A stretch of 64,000 nucleotides of DNA, from contig NC_058047.1 of NCBI RefSeq assembly GCF_020085105.1, forward strand, positions 1,013,501 through 1,077,500. The letters run 5' to 3'. The position numbers were made by a program, and so were the translations under genes. The notes beneath the pieces were generated by a model. It saw only the letters and a list, made by a program, of their open reading frames with translations. It ran no database searches and was not told where the DNA came from. Positions 1 through 13,800 of the stretch are shown here, one piece after another (position 1 is the first letter of the stretch; each line of letters starts with the position of its first letter). Source of the stretch: Siniperca chuatsi (taxonomy: Eukaryota; Chordata; Actinopteri; Centrarchiformes; Sinipercidae).

Positions 1-1177
1 CAACACGAAGGAGCAGCGGTTCTCCTCTGAGCTCTTCACCCAGTCACTATCAGGGTTTTCAATTATTATATTCAATGGACAGAGCAGCTGTGCTCGGTGT
101 AATTTTACCTTCTGATCCCACTGGGACTTAAAAAATCTCAAGCCCGGTAGAAAACAGAGTCAATACCAGGTTACCAGGACCATAGACGAGGGTTGGAAGG
201 TACCGTTCTATCTTCCACTCTGTTGTTTAATGAAAAAAATATATGTATTTTTCAAACTCTGACCATCATTAGATACCAGCTTTTAGCACCTGACAGTTTT
301 TGATACTGAGTACTACAGACACATTTCGGTCAGTACCAAAAGACGTGTTACGGTTTGATATCCAGCCTAGAAACCGTCATGGTAACCAGGACATGTACAG
401 CTATCAGGGTTACCAGAGACGGATTTATTTCAACCACAGACGGCTGAAATAAACAAAAGGATCAGAGTGGACTGTGCTTATTACAGCCCAGACATATCTA
501 TTAGCCTCGACGCCTCCAATTAACAAACCTGCATATCGGTTCAGGAATCCTAGTTTCAGCTCATTAACAGCTGATGGTCCTCAGAGTCACAAACACGTGA
601 CATTTCAATTAATAATCAAGCCACGTAAAACTACCTTATTTTGAACCAGCAGATGGCGTAGTTTGTATCTTTCTCTGTGCAGGTGTTGAGGCGGCTCTGT
701 CCTCTAGGTGGCGCTGTCAGACCAGATAATGATCCTGCAGGTGCTCCCAGGAGGGCGTCATGTATCCATAATCCTCTGGTGCAGATCAGGATCCAACCAG
801 AGATGCTGCTGGATTTCTCTGCTTGATATTTAGCAACGTTCTCCACTTTTTAAATTCGGACTTGCTAGTTAGCGCTGATGGCGAGTTTCCATTAAAATGG
901 CCTCATGATCCTTGTGCCCTTGGAGCTTTTGTTCTCTCGGACATCAGTGAGCAGGAGAATAAAGCTCCAAATTAAGCTCCAGTCCACTTTTGGCCAAATA
1001 ACTGAATGCAGTTGCTGCTGCTCAGTTTCCCGTCCTGTGAAGAAGAAGATTCACGCTCTGTTAGCACAAAGTCCGTCTCTTCTCGACGCTCCTGTTCAGA
1101 TGCCACGGTGAGATCTGACCGGACTCTCCCGGACTCAGTGGTGTTTTGAGGCAAGCAGCTCCGTGTACGTCAGCTGA
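1..1177. other. 3' flank of the EAAT5-like gene, no gene seen
   Basis: This stretch lies downstream of the stop codon of the minus-strand glutamate transporter and probably includes its 3' UTR. I see no exon with conserved coding sequence. The short open frames here, including 631-846 on the minus strand and 905-1111 on the plus strand, resemble no family I know. A poly(A) site was not located with confidence. Confidence 0.5.
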
Positions 1178-4100
1178 TCACACCTGGCAGATGTTGTAGT
1201 AGACAGTGTGTGCGTGCCTCTCACCCGCTGAGTCGCCCATCGTCTCGAACATGCAGTCTTTGTGGGTGTGGATCTCTGTCATTGGCACATCTACGCTGTG
1301 GGAGTTGTTGTGAGCATGAGGAGTCTGCGTACCGTAGGACGGTACAGTCTGGGGACGAAACACACAAAAACGCACGTTGGCTTCTGACATTACTTATCTT
1401 CCATAGATGTGCTGTACGTTATCATAACACTCAATCTGTACACTCATTCGGTCCACACAGAAAACTAATGCCACATGCCCAGACAAACTGTGATGTTCAA
1501 TACAACGGGCTGAAGATAAAGAGGGTTAAAAAGTGTAAAGTGTGACAAACCCATGTTAAAGACATATACAGTATTGTATGTGTGAAAAGTAATAAAGTTT
1601 TTAAAAAAAGCTGATCAGACACATAATGATACTGAGAAAACTTAAGAACGTGATGATTTTCAGGTTCTGGAGTGAAGAGGCGTCTTTTTTTCCTGTGATT
1701 TCTAAGCGGATTTATGGATGTTTATTCACCACGGACGTCAGATAGATTATATCCTAAAAGGGTGTAAGTCACACTGAATCTAAAGATATGTGTATCATGT
1801 CTGTGTGTTCAGATTCGACTGAGTTATGGCTTCCAGAAGAAGTGCGATTTTTGATGCAAACTGCAGCCATCAGGTGTTTTAAATTACCTTAATATGCTCC
1901 ATGAGCTGTGTGTCACAGCCACTGCTGCAGCTCATGGAGGCTGACTGTGTTGGTGAGTGATTGTAAGTGATTTAGTTAATTGACTATAGCAATTAATTCT
2001 GTTTAACTAACTTAGGCGTTTCTCAGTTGGTTGTTAATGCACTATTCTGCCCGGCAACAGGGAGTGCTGCAGAGGGGGAGTCAGAGCTCTAATCTCTGCA
2101 AAGTCTGCTGTAATCTAATCTAACCCAACTGGCATGAATGAAGTAACAGCTCACAGGTGTAATGGAAAGGTTGATGTTTCCAACCAGAAGTTATAGAGAG
2201 TGATATCTGGTTTGGGATAGGAGTTCTTCTCAAAAACAGGAAACAAGAACAATAAAATTTAAATTTATTCAAAAAGTTAATTTATTCATACACTAAATCC
2301 GAATTACAGATGGTGTTTTTACCTTTCCTGCTCCACTGAGGGGGAAATCTTTCCGACAGAGGTGGGCGATGATTCCCGCCGCCAGAGCGTCGCCCAGAAC
2401 GTTGATCATGGTCCGAAACCTGTCGCTGCAGACACAGAGGTGACGAGGAGACACTGTGAAACCAAAATCACTCGTGTCTCTGAGCAGTACCCGAAGTATT
2501 TTATACTCTATTCACATCCTCTTTTTTGTTTGTGATGTTTGGCAGCCGCGGAAAGTACATTTAATTAAGTATCGTACTAAACCACAATTTTACGGTACTT
2601 GTACTTTTAAATATTTGCATTTTATGCTAATATACAGCTCTAGTTACTTGTTAAAATGCTGATTGCACGTCGATAATTATAATTTGATAATATAACAAAC
2701 TGTAAATAATACTGTAACGCTCAGAAAGAGGCCTTTCTGCATCATGAGTGCTGTTACTTACAGGATCCAGTCGATGGCCACGATGAGTGTGATGTCATCT
2801 GGTGGCAGGCCCACTGATGTCAGCACGATCACCATGGTAACCAGACCAGCCTGAGGAATCCCCGCTGCACCGATGCTAGCGGCTGTAGCTGTGATGCTGC
2901 CGGACAGACAAACACACGAGGACAACGGACGAAAAAGTATAATGTACCCTGTCAGAGATCAATTCAATCAAAACTTCGACAAGTTATGTTCCAGAGCGTC
3001 CTGACTGTTGAAGTAGATTTCCAATCAGAGCGAATAGTAGGCTTGTTGTCTGACCGTTGGTAAAAGAAACCTGACCTGTAAGAACGATAAGTATTGAGTT
3101 CTCTACTTGTAAATTCATTCTTTTGACACTGTTACAGAAAATGCTGCCTGAGGGAGCTTCTTCAAATGAGAATGATGAAATCTTCTTACGGTACTCAGGT
3201 AATCTGACTAGTTTTCTGCATAATAAATAAGTTAGTGGAGGAGGAAATTGTAATAGGACATTTTATCCAGCTCAGGATGTTAATTAAAATTTTATTTAAA
3301 ATGTGACAACAGTTTGGTTTCTGATATAAAACTTTAAGAATGTGTTTTTATAAAGTTGCAATGGGTTTCAATGTGGATATGTTAGCTTTTCATTCAGACA
3401 TTCATATCAAAGCTGTTTTGTTGGTCAATGAATTTCAAACAAAGCTAAAATTTGTCAAATTAAACCTACCTCTTCGGTATATTTTTTTTACATGTAATTG
3501 AACACATAATCAATATATAGAGAGAAAATCCTCCCAGTGTCTACAGGTGGCAGGCCGTGCTGAGTCACCTACGCGCTACAGAAGCACGTGATCGACCACA
3601 GCCTGCCTGGAGAGGATGTCTGTGTCTCATTGCATAAATAAGTTTGGAAGCTGTTTTGTACAATCACGTGCATAAATCACTGTGTCATCAGCATATAGCT
3701 ACATTTTACCTGCAGCCAATGTTTTTCATGTACTTTTTCAGGACGGACAGAAGCGAGATTGTTACTATGCACTGACTAACTGAAAGTGGTCCATGTATAA
3801 GCTCTTGTGAGACGCCCGTAGCAGTAGATATAGGATTATGAACATTCATATATTGCGTCCTACCATTTGGATAAGGTGGATATCAAGGTTAGACATTTTG
3901 TTACCTCTCATATCATTTATCATTGAAAGACTGTTCCTGTTCTTCTTGCCCTTCGTTATCTCTGCATGTTTCAAAACCTCCTGAATTGTCTTACAGTTTG
4001 AGCATGTCTGTGTTGATTTACCTGATGGTGACCAACTGGCCAAAGTCCAGCTCATAGTCATTAACCTGAGCGATAAAGATGGCCGCCACGGCCTCGTACA

Positions 4101-7100
4101 GCGCTGTGCCGTCCATGTTGATGGTGGCACCCACAGGGAGGACGAAGCGGGCAATCTGTCGGTCAACATGGCAGTTTTCCAACAAACACTTCATGGTGAT
4201 GGGCAGCGTGGCAGAGCTGAGAAGAGACGGAATTTAAATAAAACTTAAATAAAGCCTGAACACACCCACAGACCAGCAGGTTAAATGAGGACTGTCCTGG
4301 ACTCTGACCTGGAGGAGGTAGCCAGGGCAATCACCATGGCCTGCAGCAGCCCACGGATGTAGGAGAAGGGGTTCTTCCTGGTGAGGATGAAGTAGAAGAG
4401 AGGGAGGAGGATGAGTCCATGGACGAAGAGACCGGCGAGCACGGTGATGCCGTACCAGCCCAGCTTCCTCCCCAGAGTGCTCGGGTCCTGCATGTCCAGG
4501 ATCTTCCCCGCCACCAGGAAGACAATCCCAAACGGAAAGTACCTGAGAAGACAGAACAAACAACATCTTGATGATTTATCTGTTCATAAAGTCTAACCAG
4601 TAGTGGAGCTAAACATGTAAAGTTTGTCCTGAGGGTGGCGCTGCAGGAAACATCAGGAAGTCCCTAAAATGTAAAGAGTTCATCCTCTGGGGAGCAGGAA
4701 TATGTTCTGACAGATTTTTATACTTCTTTGTTCGGGTGGAAATTTCGGCCTGATGGTGGCGTTAAAGAGGCCATGGAGTCATTAAGTCATTATCATGATT
4801 TTGGTGTTGATTATGAGGATAACTGAACCCGATGGTGGCGCTAGAGGAGTGTCTAAATCATGATTCTGCTGAGAAAAAAAACTGTTCGACATCTACTGAG
4901 CTAAACTGGGAGAGGGTGGATTACCAGGATTTGAGATCCAGGTATTTCCCGGAAATTCGTCCTAAAATCTACACCGCTGTCCCGGAAATCTGGGATTTTA
5001 GCATGTGTGTGCATCTGTGTGTTCACGGACTAAAGAATAGTGGATGTACTGAAACAAAGACGCCTTTCCAAGTTAAAACTGGGCCTTGTTCTGACGTCAG
5101 TGTTACTAAATGGAGTTTTATCATCACTAAAGTAAAAACCGGTTGCACCTCGTGAACTAGTTCGTACGTAGAGATTAGTTGTTACTAAATATTTACAGCC
5201 ACTAACTGCCAGGTGCAACTGACAAAGCTAACGTTAGCATGCTAACATCTGAGCCGTTTAGAGTGAAGAGTAAAAAATTCTTGATAAATGCTGTTTAATA
5301 ATGATGTAAATCTTGAAGATTTTAAATTACATTTCACAAAAACAACACACCACATCACGAAACGTTATGCTAATAACATTTGACTAAATGAGTAAATAGC
5401 TTTAGTTATCATTCCCACTCATTATAAACTGTATGAATACTACTAACTCTGAAACACAGATTTCTCCATGTATGCAGACAGAAATATTACATAAATACGG
5501 ACATTTACAAAGATTTATCTTTAAATCTTAAATCTGTAAATGTCTAAAACAGTAGGTTTTGGAAGTTGTGCTAGCTTGTGATGCTACAGTGACTTCCTGT
5601 TCACATAGTTGATTGCTCCTGATTGGACAGCGCTACAGATGTTTTCTAGCAACAGATTTACACATTACTAAAGTCTTTACTCGCTTCTTAAGTTTTAATG
5701 ACCTGATTTAGTAAATCACTAGTTTGAACTAGTAAGTTGTTACTGAGAACTTAGGAAGGACTTTATGTTCAGACTTAGTGAAGGATTTATGAAGGGCTGC
5801 TGTAACACAGTCCTGACTGAGGGGCCCAGGTTCCCGTTCATTATATAATGGACATTTGTGTTGTGATATTTAAGCAAATCATCCGTCAACAGGGAAATAA
5901 AAGCCTCTTGTGTACGAGAGCAGTCTCTTGAGAGAGGCTAGCAACCCCCGCAGGCGCTAGTTTGCTGTCGCGCCTGTTTGTGGGGCTTCGCTCTGCTGTT
6001 CTGGTGCTACAGAAACCAAAACATGAGCTGCCGTGGCTGAGTCGCTCTCCTCCTGAGCCTGTGTAGTTCGTGGCACTGGTTAGCATCCTAGCTAGGCTTT
6101 AGCAGACGCATGGAACAGTATAGCCAATCAGAGGCAGAGTAGGGGCGGGTCTTCCCGCAAGACAGCCATGATTTAGTCTTTCCCATCTACGTGATTGGCT
6201 GAAGTGGAAGGAGCCATCTGATTGGCTACAGATAATTCCCAGTTGAAAAAGACCCCACGCACAAATGCAGTGAAGTTCACACATGGCAAGCAGTTCGTAA
6301 AAACAGTTTGTATATAAATGTAACAACGTCCAAATATGTTTTAGGCAAATACTTTTAAATACATATACTTGTGGATTTCTATTACATTTATTTAAAACAA
6401 GAAATCAGAAATTTGTGAACCTTATATTTTATCTGTGGATTTGTTATACATTTATATACAACCATAAGTATTTTTGTGTGCACTGAAAAATATCTTTGTG
6501 GAGAGAGTCATTTATATATAAATCCCGAAATACATTTGTGAATCCTTCTGAGTGCATTCATTATTAGTGAGACTGATCAAACTCATATATTCAAACCAAA
6601 CCACTGCTGGTTCAAAGTGAAGTACATAAACACTCATCCGCAAAGTGTAAAACATACTGCAACCAAAAGATTCTGTTTGTTTTCGTTATTAAGAAAAGAA
6701 ATCCACTAATACACACAAAGACCAGATGCATCCCTGGAGTGTGTGACATGTATGCTTCTGTTTATTTACAGGGTGCTTTCACATCTGTAGTTTGCTTCAT
6801 TTGGTATTTATCTTCTCTGACGAGCTCAGAAATAATTTATTATGAGCATTAATAGTATAGACCGCTTCTGGGCCGCGTATATCGTAAATAGTGAGAAAAA
6901 GAGGCATCTATCACTGCAGCATTACAGGAGGAGCGTTACTGTACGTTCGCTACGTTTCACGAAGTTTTTAATGAGGAACGGCTAAAATGCACGTTCTGTT
7001 TTATCCGGCGAAAATCCGGTGTTACCATGGTTACCAAATGATTTCTTTTGCATAAATAGATCGTTTTCCTGAGCAGATGGGTTTCAGAGTAGTTTATCCC

Positions 7101-10100
7101 ATATAGTCCTGTGGTTTAGTTGTTTTGCTTTCACGCCGCAATAGAACAATAGAGTTCACTGGGAAACAGAGTCCGATTGTCAACTTTCAGAGCAACGCAA
7201 ACGAACCAAACTAAACAGGCAAACGGACCAGAGGTCCTCTGAACCGAGCCAAACAAGCCAGAGGTGAAAGCAGCCTGAGTGTGTTTTCAAGCTCTGGTCC
7301 GAATCAGTGGATGAGCTGCTAAACTTGTGTTTTTCTGTTGGTTTGGTTTCTTTGAACACAGAAAAACCAAAGAGAGAACGTTCTCTCCTCTCATTGGTTA
7401 GATGCGTCTGGGACGAGAAAGTAAACACAGGAAGAAGCTCCCCTCTGCCCAAATATCAAGAAGCTAGTCCAGGTCAGACCTCCACTCATTCTCCGGCTAG
7501 CTGCTAGCAACCGTCGATTTTCCTCATCCTCATCCCAGCATGCAACCTGGCTACTGGAGCTGTTTAGCTCAAGCTTGTAGTCGGGTCAGATCACGTTCCC
7601 CACCACAAACAAACCGAGACCACTTCCTCTAAAGGGTCTCTGTGCGGGTGTTTTGCACCCGAGTACGACTGCTGTGCTCAGATCTGCTCAAATGAATCGA
7701 ACCAACAGTAAAAACCATCCAGAGTCTGATTCAACTGGGGGAAAAAACGCAGTTTTGAAAACACCCTCAGAGACCGACTGACTTCTTACGACGACTCTGG
7801 ACAGACAGACAGCTGTAAATAAAGGGGACCAGCAGACATCTGGACTTAATAACATTAACAGAGTCTCTGTTCTGTTCAAGTGTCCCAAGTAAACCAGCAG
7901 GAACGCCAGGACCTGAAACTGAATTCAGACATCTTTACTTTTCCTATTTACGCCTGTGTGACCCTGCTGTCACATGACAACATGTCTGCTGTTAGAAAGG
8001 CCTGTTAAGTGGAGCAGTGTAGTGTGTACTGTGTGTACTGTGTGTACTGTGTGTACTGTGTGTACTGTGTACTGTGTGTACTGTGTACTGTGTGTACTGT
8101 GTGTACTGTGTACTGTGTGTACTGTGTACTGTGTACTGTGTGTACTGTGTGTACAGAGCTTTCCTCTCACCAGACAGCGGCGTTGATGATCTTCATGACG
8201 CACTCGTTGATACACTGGCAGACGTTGACCAGCGGAGCTCCTCGCTCTCCCATCCTGCCCAGCAACAGACCTACAACAACACAGTTTATTCTTATTATTA
8301 TAAGAATAATAAGAAAACTGCACTGTGGCTTGTTCAGGGTGAGGAATGCAAGGGATTATGGGTCCGGACTGATGCTTATATATGTTGTACATATAAAAAC
8401 GTCTGACGTCTGATCTGTTTAACAAAGTGACGAAAAGAAGACTTTTGTGATTAAAACCTCAGACTTCAGAGAAGTAAACTTCAGGACTTTCTGCATCAGT
8501 CAGCGACACGTTGAGACCGTCCTGCTCACCCATGGTGGCGGAGAAGACGACGATGCCGAGGACGTTCATCTGTTGGCTGCTGCCGGGACTCGTCTTGTAC
8601 GTGATGTCCGGGGGCGGGGTCAGCTCCAGGTACACCGTCCGACCGCTAGGATGACTCTCATCGGGGAACACGTAGACGAAGTTCGGCTGGACGGTTTTGG
8701 TCGGGACTTTGAGGATGGGAACCAGGTCCGTTTTGTACTAAAGAAACACGGGAAGTAAAGTTTAAAAAGCGCTAAACCTCATCTGTCGTCTGAAAGAGTC
8801 CTGGCTGCTGTCTCACCTGCTGAAACGTGGCCTCGATCAGATTAGAGGGAACCATGTTCCTGTGGAGACACGTGACTGTTATTCATTTAAAAAGGAAGAT
8901 GCAGAGAAACTCAACACAAAGCAGATCAGCTGCGATTTTAAAAACAAATATTTGAACCTGAGTTTAAGTTATAAGCAGAATAATCAGAACACATGGAAAG
9001 CGACTTATCTAACAAAAATGTTGTGATCAGCGGCATCAAAACCCTCAAACAGATCAATCAAACAAATGAATCCACACCAGCAGCTGTCTCAAGGAAAAGG
9101 ACACGTCCAGTTCCCCTTCTTACGGGACCAGGACCCCGAATACTTTGGTCCGCTGGTCTCCCCATTTCATTGAGTAATTCTCACTAAAACCTCCCAGTTG
9201 GACATTTGTAAATTTGCTGATTTTTGGGCATGGTTTGGTGGGCGTAAAGTGGGCCACATATTTTTACCTGGAGGGGTGGGGGGGTAAAAACATGGGACAT
9301 ATATCACAGATACAGCTGCACTCAAACAGATGAAGGTTTTTATTGACTCCTGTAGACCTGCAACGATTAGTCGATTAATATTAATTTAAATAATATTAAA
9401 GAGTTCGGTCTAACCCTGCTCTACAGGAAAAGTGCAATGAGATAACTTCTGTTATGACTTGGCGCTATATGAATAAAGTTGAATTGAATTAATCTATTAG
9501 TGAAGAAAATTTGTTGGCAACTAGTTTCGATAATCGATTAATCGTTGAAGTAATTTTTAAGTAAAGTTTAAATTTAAAAATGATCTTGTTGAAGTTTTCT
9601 GAAAAAAACGATTCGCTGATTAATCCAGAATATAATCAGAAGATTAATAGATTACGAGAAAGATATTCAGCTGGTACTTAGTTAAATCTGTTCTAGAAAA
9701 AAGTTCTCGTTCAAACATGATCAGGGAACGTTTTGTGTAATTTTTGGGGTGGTGGGGGTTTGTAACGGGGCTGGTGGGAGTGTACCATATCATATTGTTC
9801 ATGATAATCCCAGTATAATCTTTATTGTGATCAAAATCTGTCATGTCATTGTATTAATGACGTTTTGATGTATTAACGTCACTATATATAACACACTATA
9901 TCGTAAACGGGGTGATTTTTGTCCAGTGGTGGAATGTAACTGAGTACAGTTACTGAAGAATTCAATTTTATTTATATAGCGCCAGTTCATAACAGAAGTT
10001 ATCTCATTGCACTTTTCCTGTAAAGCAGGTCCAGACCGAACTCTTTATAATATTATTTAGACCCAACGAATCCCACCATGAGCAAGCGCTTGGCCACAGC

Positions 10101-10795
10101 GGCAAGGAAACGCTTCCTTTAGGAGGCAGAAACCTCGAGCAGAACCGGACTCGATGGTGGGCGGCGGCCATCCACCGCTGCCGTACAAATAATTTGAGGT
10201 ATTACTTGAGTATTGTTATTTCATGATATTTATACTCCTCCACTACATTTCAGAGGCAAATATTGCACTTTTTACTGGACTACATTTATTTTACAGCTTT
10301 CTTTACAAATTAAGATTTTACATAGGAAACATACCTTTTAAAATACAATGCATCGTTATATATTGAACCAGTGGCTCCCAGTGTTTTCGGCTTGTGACGA
10401 GGAACCGGCGTCTGGGGGCCTCCTGTCACGTTTCAGATGTCCGAGTTGTTATCAGCTCCACCGAAGAGACATTCCCCCTCCAAACTTCTCACATGGTTTC
10501 ATTTAAATAACAGTCTGAGGCCCAAAGAGGTCGAATGATCCAATATTACCGATGTGACAGCAGTCAGCAGGAAGGTAAGGAGGGTAAACACTCTTTCAGG
10601 TCACCTGACCTTCACCGGAGGTCAGAGGTCAACAGGATGATGATGCGTTCGACCTGCTCGTGAGCTCGGTCTGCCAACGTGCCTCGGCAGAGATCGCTGC
10701 ATCGCACCGCCGCCACCGCTGACTCAGTTAATCTGTCACTTATCCCTGCAGGATTACTAAAAATATACTAACCAGAGCTGTCTGTAATTGGATTG

Positions 10796-10851
<56 letters not shown>

Positions 10852-13800
10852 TTTGTTGATCTGTGCAGTTCAGCTGGCTGGCCTGGTCTGCTGCACACTG
10901 AGCGTTCATACAGGAATCATTATTTTCATCATCTATATAATGAAATATACGTAATGATAAACGTCCAGCACGTCACAGAGAAACTGCACTGCGAGTTAAA
11001 ATGGCCGATATGTTACTTTACATTCGTTCGAAAGGCTTGAGTTGAGTTCAGCTGTGACGAAGATCAAAGATGTCGATCAAAGTTAAGACTTGATTTCATT
11101 TTTTTAACTTTCAGCTCTCGTTTTTTTTAAATCCATTTTAGTGACAGTGACGTCGCCCCCCGCGGAGTGACCCCCACCCACCTCTGAACATAAATAAAGT
11201 CTGTAAAATGTCTCATTATTTGTATTTTTAGTATTTTATTTATTCATTTCAGGGCCGCAACTAACCATGATCTTAATTATCAATTAATCTGCCGATTATT
11301 TTATCAATAAATTAGTTGTTTTGTCTCTGTTTATTTATTTATTTAGATAAAAAGTCCAAGCTGACGTCTTCAAATGTCTCGTTTGGATCTGATCTGATTC
11401 AGTTTAGAAAACGGAGAAAAACTGAAAACCTGAGAAGCTGATTTGACAGTTTGCGGTTGATAATTGATCAACGACTAATCGACTATCTGAACCGACTTCC
11501 TCTCGTGAGAGCAGCGTCACAGACAGACACGCGGTCAAAGACGGGCACCGGCGTCAAGTTCAACCCGCTGAAGTATTATTCATTATTATAAATACAATCC
11601 ACCATATTTCCTCCTGGAAGCACAAACACACGGCGTTCGCGTCAGCGTCCAGCTGCTAACGTGTCTGACTCGGCTCTAAATGATGCGGCAGCGCCTGGAA
11701 ATCCCGTGACCGACTCTGGAGTCCTTCAGCTGTCCCGAGTTCTCCGATGGCGTGAACGCCGGAGGTCTTTCTCCATCTCTACCGTCCATCCTGTCTGACG
11801 CGAACGTCCCGCCGCTCAAGTGGACGCACAGAAACCAGAACCGCCAGACCAATATGTCGTCACTAATTTACAAACAGATGAAACAATACGAGCAGCAGAG
11901 ACAGAAGGATGCTGATTGGCTGCAGTGAGCGCACGTCAGCAGTCCTGCTTTCACCTGTTTGAAAGTTTCTCCTCATTTTTCACCTTTTCTTTTTGTAAAA
12001 GATCGAAGACGGACGGCGTTACGGTGCTGGCCGTATTCTTCGTCGTCCAGGTTTTGCGTTTGTTTTTCTGTTTTGGTTTCGCTTCCTCAGAATGTGCGTG
12101 CGTGGACGCTCGTCCAACACAGACTCACAGGCTTCATTTGAAGGCGGCACATTATCAAAATGACGAGACCAAATGAAAACCACCGGCTGTCACTCAGCAG
12201 TCCACCATCTGATACACTGAGGCAGACTGTCCTGGACCCAGAGAGTCCCCCATTGGACCCTTTATGGGCTCTAAACATCACCTTTAAGCTGACCTCTGAC
12301 CTCTCTCACCTGATGAGGTCGAGCAGGGCGTCGGCCGAGGTCATGACGGGCCCCCCTCCCAGCCGGTTGCTCTCCATCTCCGTCCCCACGCCGGGTTTGA
12401 TGATGATGACGAGCAAGATGCCGACCACCACGGCGATGAAGGTGGTCCACAGGTAGTAGGTGACGGTCAGGACGCCCATCCGACAGCACGCCTTCGACTC
12501 CATCGACGACAGACCCGACATCAAACTGTACACAGGACAGACCGACAGACTTAAAGGAACATTTAGTAAAACACTTGCTGTCTGTCGCCTCCAGAGTCAC
12601 GTTTCATCTCTGTGCGTTCACTACAGAGACAGGTCCAAGACGTGTTTAGCCTAGCTTAGCATAAAGACTGGGAGCAGGGGGAAACTGCTAGCCTAGCTCT
12701 ATCAAAAGAGAAAAGATCCAACGCTTTGGTTTCTGACCAAATACCTGCAGAACTAATGACTTTCCCATCAGCCTCAGCTGCACTTTACTGTTTACTGCTA
12801 ATTAGCTCATGTTAGCATGCTAACATGCTAAACTAAGATGGTCAACATGGTAAACATTATACCTGCTAAACATCAGCATGCTAACATGCCGATGTTAGCA
12901 TTTAGCTCCTGACCTTGAAACTCACTTTGCCCCTCTGTGGTGTGTTCGTGCTCAGGTGGGAGGAGAGGAACAAACAGGTGAGAGGTTCGTTCAAATGAGG
13001 CAGCGCAAAGCAAGTTGTTGGTATTTTGGTGGAAAATGCGTTTTAGGCTTTGTGCTGACGTCCCAGAACGACATTCAGTCAGATCATTAACTCACTGCAG
13101 ACACCTGAAGGCAGCAGGACACATGTGTTGATAAACCTGCAGTCAGAGCGCAGCGACATCACACACACACACACACACCTGACTGTGGAACAAGCAGCTC
13201 AAAGGAAAAGATGGCGGCAGCAGGAACTTAAACAAACCTAAACAGGGGCGAGTCCAGGATTATGTCCCGAGGACTGTGTTTTCCCTCTTCATAAAGTCTG
13301 TTACAGGTGTGCAGAAAAGGCTGGCAGCGCTGCAGTTGTGAAGCTTAAAATGTCAGAAATTGTCCAAAATAAATAAATAAATAAACACTGACTGTGATGG
13401 ATCGTCTCTCTCAGCAGGTTTTAGGTCTCTGCAGGTTGATTTTCATAGAAACGAACTGACTGGATAAAGTAAAACTCTTTTATTCGTCTTTTCCTGATGT
13501 TTTATTACCCGATGGTTTGCCTCCTGGTGTGTGACGTGACGTCGACCTACCTGGACGTGATGAGAGGAAGAATGAGCATCTTCAACATCCTCATCAGCAG
13601 CTCTCCGGGAAAAGAGAAGTAGATCTTTGCCTGCGGTGAAATAAAGGAGAGAAATGTTTTAGAAAAGACATCATTTCAAAATAAAAGCAGGGCTTGGTCG
13701 TTGCTTAGTGGTGGATTTCTCTGCCCGGTAAAGCTGCGTCACAACACAGTGGCTGAAGTTACACGTTCATCTTTGTACAACTTGTTGGATCGATCCAGCG

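Noticed and set aside
7970-8425. Cys-Val-Tyr-rich open frames on both strands
   Set aside because: Products of the TGTGTACT microsatellite and of antisense reading of transporter exon 6.
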